This document shows, piece after piece, positions 32,111 through 34,328 of a stretch of 34,328 nucleotides of DNA. Made by a program: the position numbers and the translations under genes. Source of the stretch: Sulfurovum sp. (lineage in GTDB: Bacteria; Campylobacterota; Campylobacteria; Campylobacterales; Sulfurovaceae); the NCBI GenBank assembly GCA_015663065.1, contig DQSX01000192.1, positions 1-34,328 of the forward strand. The letters are read 5' to 3'. The notes beneath the pieces are model-generated. The model was not told where the DNA came from. It worked only from the letters and a program-made list of their open reading frames with translations, and made no database searches. Within the stretch, counting starts at the first letter, position 1. Each line of letters begins with the position of its first letter.

Positions 32111-32157
32111 GTGTTTATACTAATATAATACTTATATCAGGTATTTTAACACTTGAC
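32106..32157. promoter_or_regulatory. Paired 10-bp operator arms over two divergent -35 boxes
   Basis: GTCAAGTGTT (32106-32115) and AACACTTGAC (32148-32157) are perfect inverted copies 32 bp apart. Each covers the -35 box of one of the two divergent promoters. One repressor dimer pair could silence both the alpA operon and the HTH gene, as in a phage-type switch. The binding protein is not shown; the HTH protein encoded at 32210 is a natural candidate. Confidence 0.55.
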
Positions 32158-32181
32158 ATGATTTAATATATTAAGTATACT
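32153..32181 (+). promoter_or_regulatory. Promoter of the divergent HTH gene
   Basis: TTGACA (32153-32158), a 17-bp spacer and TATACT (32176-32181) form a near-perfect sigma70 promoter. The gene starts at 32210 after an AAAAGG ribosome site. The -35 box overlaps the right operator arm. Confidence 0.75.
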
Positions 32182-32209
32182 TCCTCTAAATATTCAAAAG
32201 GTATGACTA

Positions 32210-32800
32210 ATGGCTACTGCAAGAGAAATCGAAGAGATACTAGGTATATCATCAAGAACGATCGAATCCTGGTCAAGCACAAGAGATGATAAATATTTAT
32301 TATCAAAATTCCTAAAATCATATTCAAAACTTGATTTAAAAAGTAGAATCGAGAGAATACTTGAAGAAGAAGAAATCATGATATTAGATAAACAAAAGTT
32401 TTTTGAGAAGATACGTGATAATTTTCAACGTTTTTTTCCAGATGTGCTCGCTTCTGAAATATCTGATTCTAAAATTGGTGTTGATACACGAACAGGCATG
32501 AGTGATTTAGTTATTAAAACAAGAAGTACAATATATTTCTTAGATGAAACTTCTCAATTACCATCCAAAAATATTATTTCAAAACGCTGCAAAAAACTGC
32601 TTTCAACTATTCATAATTCTAATAATCAATATTTTGACGGGATTAGCAAAATAAACTGCATTTACATAACAGCAAAAAAAGGAGCAGGAAAAGGTATGAC
32701 TATTAAAGTTGATGACTCATTAGATTATGTTGTTACAGCTATTGATATTGATACAGTTGCGAAGGAATTATATAGCCAAGAAAGAATAATTTTAAGATAA
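32210..32800 (+). CDS. HTH-containing protein with unknown C-terminal domain
   Basis: The 196-aa protein begins with a helix-turn-helix (TAREIEEILGISSRTIESWS, about 3-22). A linker rich in Glu and Ile is followed by a domain of about 130 residues containing GVDTRTGMSDLVIKTRSTIY and KKGAGKGMTIKVDD. The domain has an alternating strand-helix look, but I do not recognise it. It is transcribed divergently from alpA and convergently with the integrase gene. Its position suits a master repressor of the element. A nuclease-like or sensor domain is possible but not supported by a clear motif. Confidence 0.65.
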   Translation: MATAREIEEILGISSRTIESWSSTRDDKYLLSKFLKSYSKLDLKSRIERILEEEEIMILDKQKFFEKIRDNFQRFFPDVLASEISDSKIGVDTRTGMSDLVIKTRSTIYFLDETSQLPSKNIISKRCKKLLSTIHNSNNQYFDGISKINCIYITAKKGAGKGMTIKVDDSLDYVVTAIDIDTVAKELYSQERIILR

Positions 32801-32846
32801 GGCTCGTTCCAAAAAATTCATCTCAAATGAAATTCTATATCTGTGA

Positions 32847-34058
32847 CTATTGCGCATACTTAACCTTTATCTCATCCAAATAGTCACACCACCACACCAT
32901 CAGTCTAGTTCTCTCAGGTAGATACTGTGCATGATTATATACACCTCTTATTGACCCGTCTTTATGTAGCATTTGCAACTCAATTGCATCACTGGAAACA
33001 TTATGCACATGCATATTATCATGAAGTAAGGTTGAAGCCGTATGTCTAAAACCATGAGAAGTCATTTTCCCCTTGTAGCCCATTCTCTTTAGAGCCGTAT
33101 TTAGAGTATTTTCACTTAGCATTCTTTTATTTGATATTGGCGAGGGGAAGACATAGTCACTTCTGTCTTTAGTGAGTACTGCTGTTTCATTTAAATTATC
33201 CATTAGCTGCTGAGTGATTGGGATCACATGCTTTAGATCATTTTTCACCTCTTCTTTTGGGTAGGTTATAAGCTTTTTCTCAAAATCTATATATTCCCAC
33301 AAAAGACCTCTAACATTCCCTGGTCTAAGAAACGTCATGGATGCATACTTCAATGCAAGCTTTGTAATAGGATCCCCAAAGTATTCATCCATACTGATGA
33401 GCAATTGTGCAAACTCTTTTTCATTGTCAATATGATCATAATTTTTGGATATTTTCTTGCCAAGTAAAGCTCTTGCATCTATATCTGCTGCTGTATTGTG
33501 TGTGGCATCTCCTGTACTTAGTCCATACATATATACTGATTTTAATAATGTCAAAATCCTCCTAGCTGTTTCAGCCTTACCTTCATTATGAAACTTGAGT
33601 AGTAGTCCACTAATGTCTGGGATGGATATACGATCTATCTCTTTGTCTCCAAAAGATTCAATCATATATCGAATATATCTCTTATTACTTTCAATTGTCG
33701 AATCACCCCAGTCTGCACTTTTCTGATCCAGCAACTGTGTAGCTATATTTTTAAAGATTTTATTTTCATCTATTTCATTCTTCTGTTTCTCTTCAGAAGG
33801 ATCAATACCATCAAAAACCATCTTACGATACTCTTGTCGTACTTCTCTTGCTTCTTTCAAAGTTGTGCCAGGATAAGTACCCACAGAAATAGAATTCCGC
33901 TTACCATTCGGTCTTGTATAATCAAACCTGAAATACTTCCGACCCTTTGCGGTAACAACAAGTCGCAACCCGTCACCATCACTTAATGTATATTGCTTCT
34001 GCTTGGGCTTGGCACTCGCTATTTTGGTGTCTGATAGAGGAACAACTTTTTTAGGCAT
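32847..34058 (-). CDS. int: P4-type tyrosine integrase
   Basis: The 403-aa protein has an N-terminal arm-binding domain of the DUF4102 kind (LSDGDGLRLVVTAKGRKYFR, then YTRPNGKRNSISVGTYPGTT) and a tyrosine-recombinase catalytic domain. Catalytic residues are R245 (FLRPGNVRG), H335 and R338 (SHGFRHTAS), H365 (LHKD) and Y374 (VYNHAQYL), all present. It integrates the element at the tRNA-Ser 3' end next door and, with AlpA, should excise it. The start codon overlaps one TTGCGGTAA repeat, so integrase binding could repress its own gene. Length and motifs are normal for the family. Confidence 0.93.
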   Translation of the reverse strand: MPKKVVPLSDTKIASAKPKQKQYTLSDGDGLRLVVTAKGRKYFRFDYTRPNGKRNSISVGTYPGTTLKEAREVRQEYRKMVFDGIDPSEEKQKNEIDENKIFKNIATQLLDQKSADWGDSTIESNKRYIRYMIESFGDKEIDRISIPDISGLLLKFHNEGKAETARRILTLLKSVYMYGLSTGDATHNTAADIDARALLGKKISKNYDHIDNEKEFAQLLISMDEYFGDPITKLALKYASMTFLRPGNVRGLLWEYIDFEKKLITYPKEEVKNDLKHVIPITQQLMDNLNETAVLTKDRSDYVFPSPISNKRMLSENTLNTALKRMGYKGKMTSHGFRHTASTLLHDNMHVHNVSSDAIELQMLHKDGSIRGVYNHAQYLPERTRLMVWWCDYLDEIKVKYAQ

Positions 34059-34146
34059 TGCGGTAATTCTCCTTTTTGCGGTAAAAGTAACGACTATAAA
34101 AAGTCTTACCGCAAAGATTACCGTAAAAAAACTTGGATTACCGTAA
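34058..34146. repeat. Right-end integrase arm-type repeats (five copies)
   Basis: TTGCGGTAA occurs at 34058-34066 and 34076-34084. Its inverse TTACCGCAA is at 34106-34114, and TTACCGTAA variants are at 34118-34126 and 34138-34146. The cluster lies between the integrase start and the tRNA att site. The same word occurs twice at the left end (125-146). This is the layout of arm sites for a P4-type integrase, and it also covers the integrase promoter region. Confidence 0.75.
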
Positions 34147-34179
34147 ATGTGGTTGGATCTCTTTGTAGTGAAAAGTTGA

Positions 34180-34196
34180 TTAAGTCTCTTACTTAA
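34180..34196. repeat. Short perfect inverted repeat near the att site
   Basis: TTAAGT (34180-34185) and ACTTAA (34191-34196) are perfect inverted copies with a 5-nt centre, 42 bp from the tRNA end. It could be a site for AlpA or a host bending protein in excision; in AT-rich DNA it may also be chance. Confidence 0.3.
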
Positions 34197-34237
34197 GGGG
34201 CTTATCGGATTGTTTTGGAAGTTATTGAATTAGTGTA

Positions 34238-34325
34238 TGGCCGGGAGAGGGGGATTCGAACCCCCGGAGGTATTACCCTCACCGGTTTTCAAGACCGGCA
34301 CGTTCAACCGCTCCGACATCTCCCG
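34238..34325 (-). tRNA. serT: tRNA-Ser (anticodon TGA)
   Basis: The minus strand folds as a class II tRNA of 88 nt. The acceptor CGGGAGA pairs with TCTCCCG. The anticodon arm is CCGGT-CTTGAAA-ACCGG with TGA at the anticodon, followed by a long variable arm. The T arm carries GGTTCGAATCC, and CCA is encoded at the 3' end (34240-34238). The element's att core is this 3' end, and integration leaves the gene intact. The tRNA lies at the edge of the window; the host chromosome continues beyond it. Confidence 0.95.
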
Positions 34326-34328
34326 ACA

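Larger units (their letters stand above)
50..34261. mobile_element. tRNA-Ser-integrated element (P4-type integrase), possibly satellite-like
   Basis: The interval is bounded by two copies of the 3' end of a tRNA-Ser gene. The left copy (50-73) matches the right copy (34238-34261) at 21 of 24 positions, the first 15 being identical. A tyrosine integrase lies at the tRNA end and reads away from it. Repeats of TTACCGCAA type lie inside both ends. The cargo is a terminase pair, a recombination cassette, BREX type 3 with a Gabija-like pair, and replication and control genes. No portal, capsid, tail or conjugation gene is visible. The boundaries and integrase are read directly; calling it a satellite rather than a decayed prophage or mobilizable element is inference. 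Confidence 0.88.

Noticed and set aside
1..34328. CRISPR arrays, rRNA genes and insertion sequences
   Set aside because: No regularly spaced repeats, rRNA-like sequence or transposase motif was seen by eye on either strand.

Overview
The window is almost exactly one integrative element of about 34.2 kb in an AT-rich bacterial genome. It sits at the 3' end of a tRNA-Ser(UGA) gene (34238-34325, minus strand). A P4-type tyrosine integrase lies next to the tRNA, and a degenerate copy of the tRNA 3' end at 50-73 marks the far boundary. TTACCGCAA-type repeats lie just inside both ends, two on the left and five on the right, and look like integrase arm-binding sites. Gene style and base composition would fit a Campylobacterota host (Sulfurimonas/Sulfurovum/Arcobacter-like), but that is a weak inference.

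Layout from left to right. (1) 1-236: boundary and left att copy. (2) 237-3085, minus strand: an orphan AbiEi-type antitoxin/regulator, a small unknown gene, then the large and small phage terminase subunits with no portal or capsid genes. (3) 3166-5253: an orphan HsdS-like single-TRD protein facing a two-gene unit of a PD-(D/E)XK nuclease and a 100-aa protein. (4) 5678-8872, plus strand: a recombination cassette with a DUF932 protein, a RadC-type JAB protein, a Gp157-like protein, a Rad52-family annealing protein and small genes. (5) 8922-28384, minus strand: a compact defence operon. (6) 28462-32051, minus strand: an unknown gene, a Bro-N protein, an AT-rich repeat region that could be a replication origin, a RecA-like ATPase, a split primase (TOPRIM and degenerate CHC2-like parts) and an AlpA-type regulator. 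(7) 32210-34058: a divergent HTH gene, then the integrase.

The centre of interest is region 5. It holds all six genes of a type 3 BREX system in order: brxF, brxC, pglXI, brxHII, pglZ, brxA, preceded by a small Xre-type HTH gene. Two extra modules are stitched in with start/stop overlaps or gaps of only a few bases. Between brxC and pglXI are an AlbA_2/Schlafen-type ATP-binding protein and a 142-aa repeat protein. Between pglXI and brxHII is an OLD ATPase-TOPRIM nuclease followed by a UvrD-type helicase, the gene pair that defines Gabija. Two further genes after brxA, a Cys-containing 65-aa protein and a single-pass membrane protein, could be undescribed accessories.

The terminase pair, replication genes and AlpA/integrase control region, without virion structural genes, suggest a phage-satellite-like or decayed-prophage carrier of a multilayer defence cassette. 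Readable sigma70-type promoters with inverted-repeat operators precede the BREX operon and lie between alpA and the divergent HTH gene, so both modules appear to be regulated.
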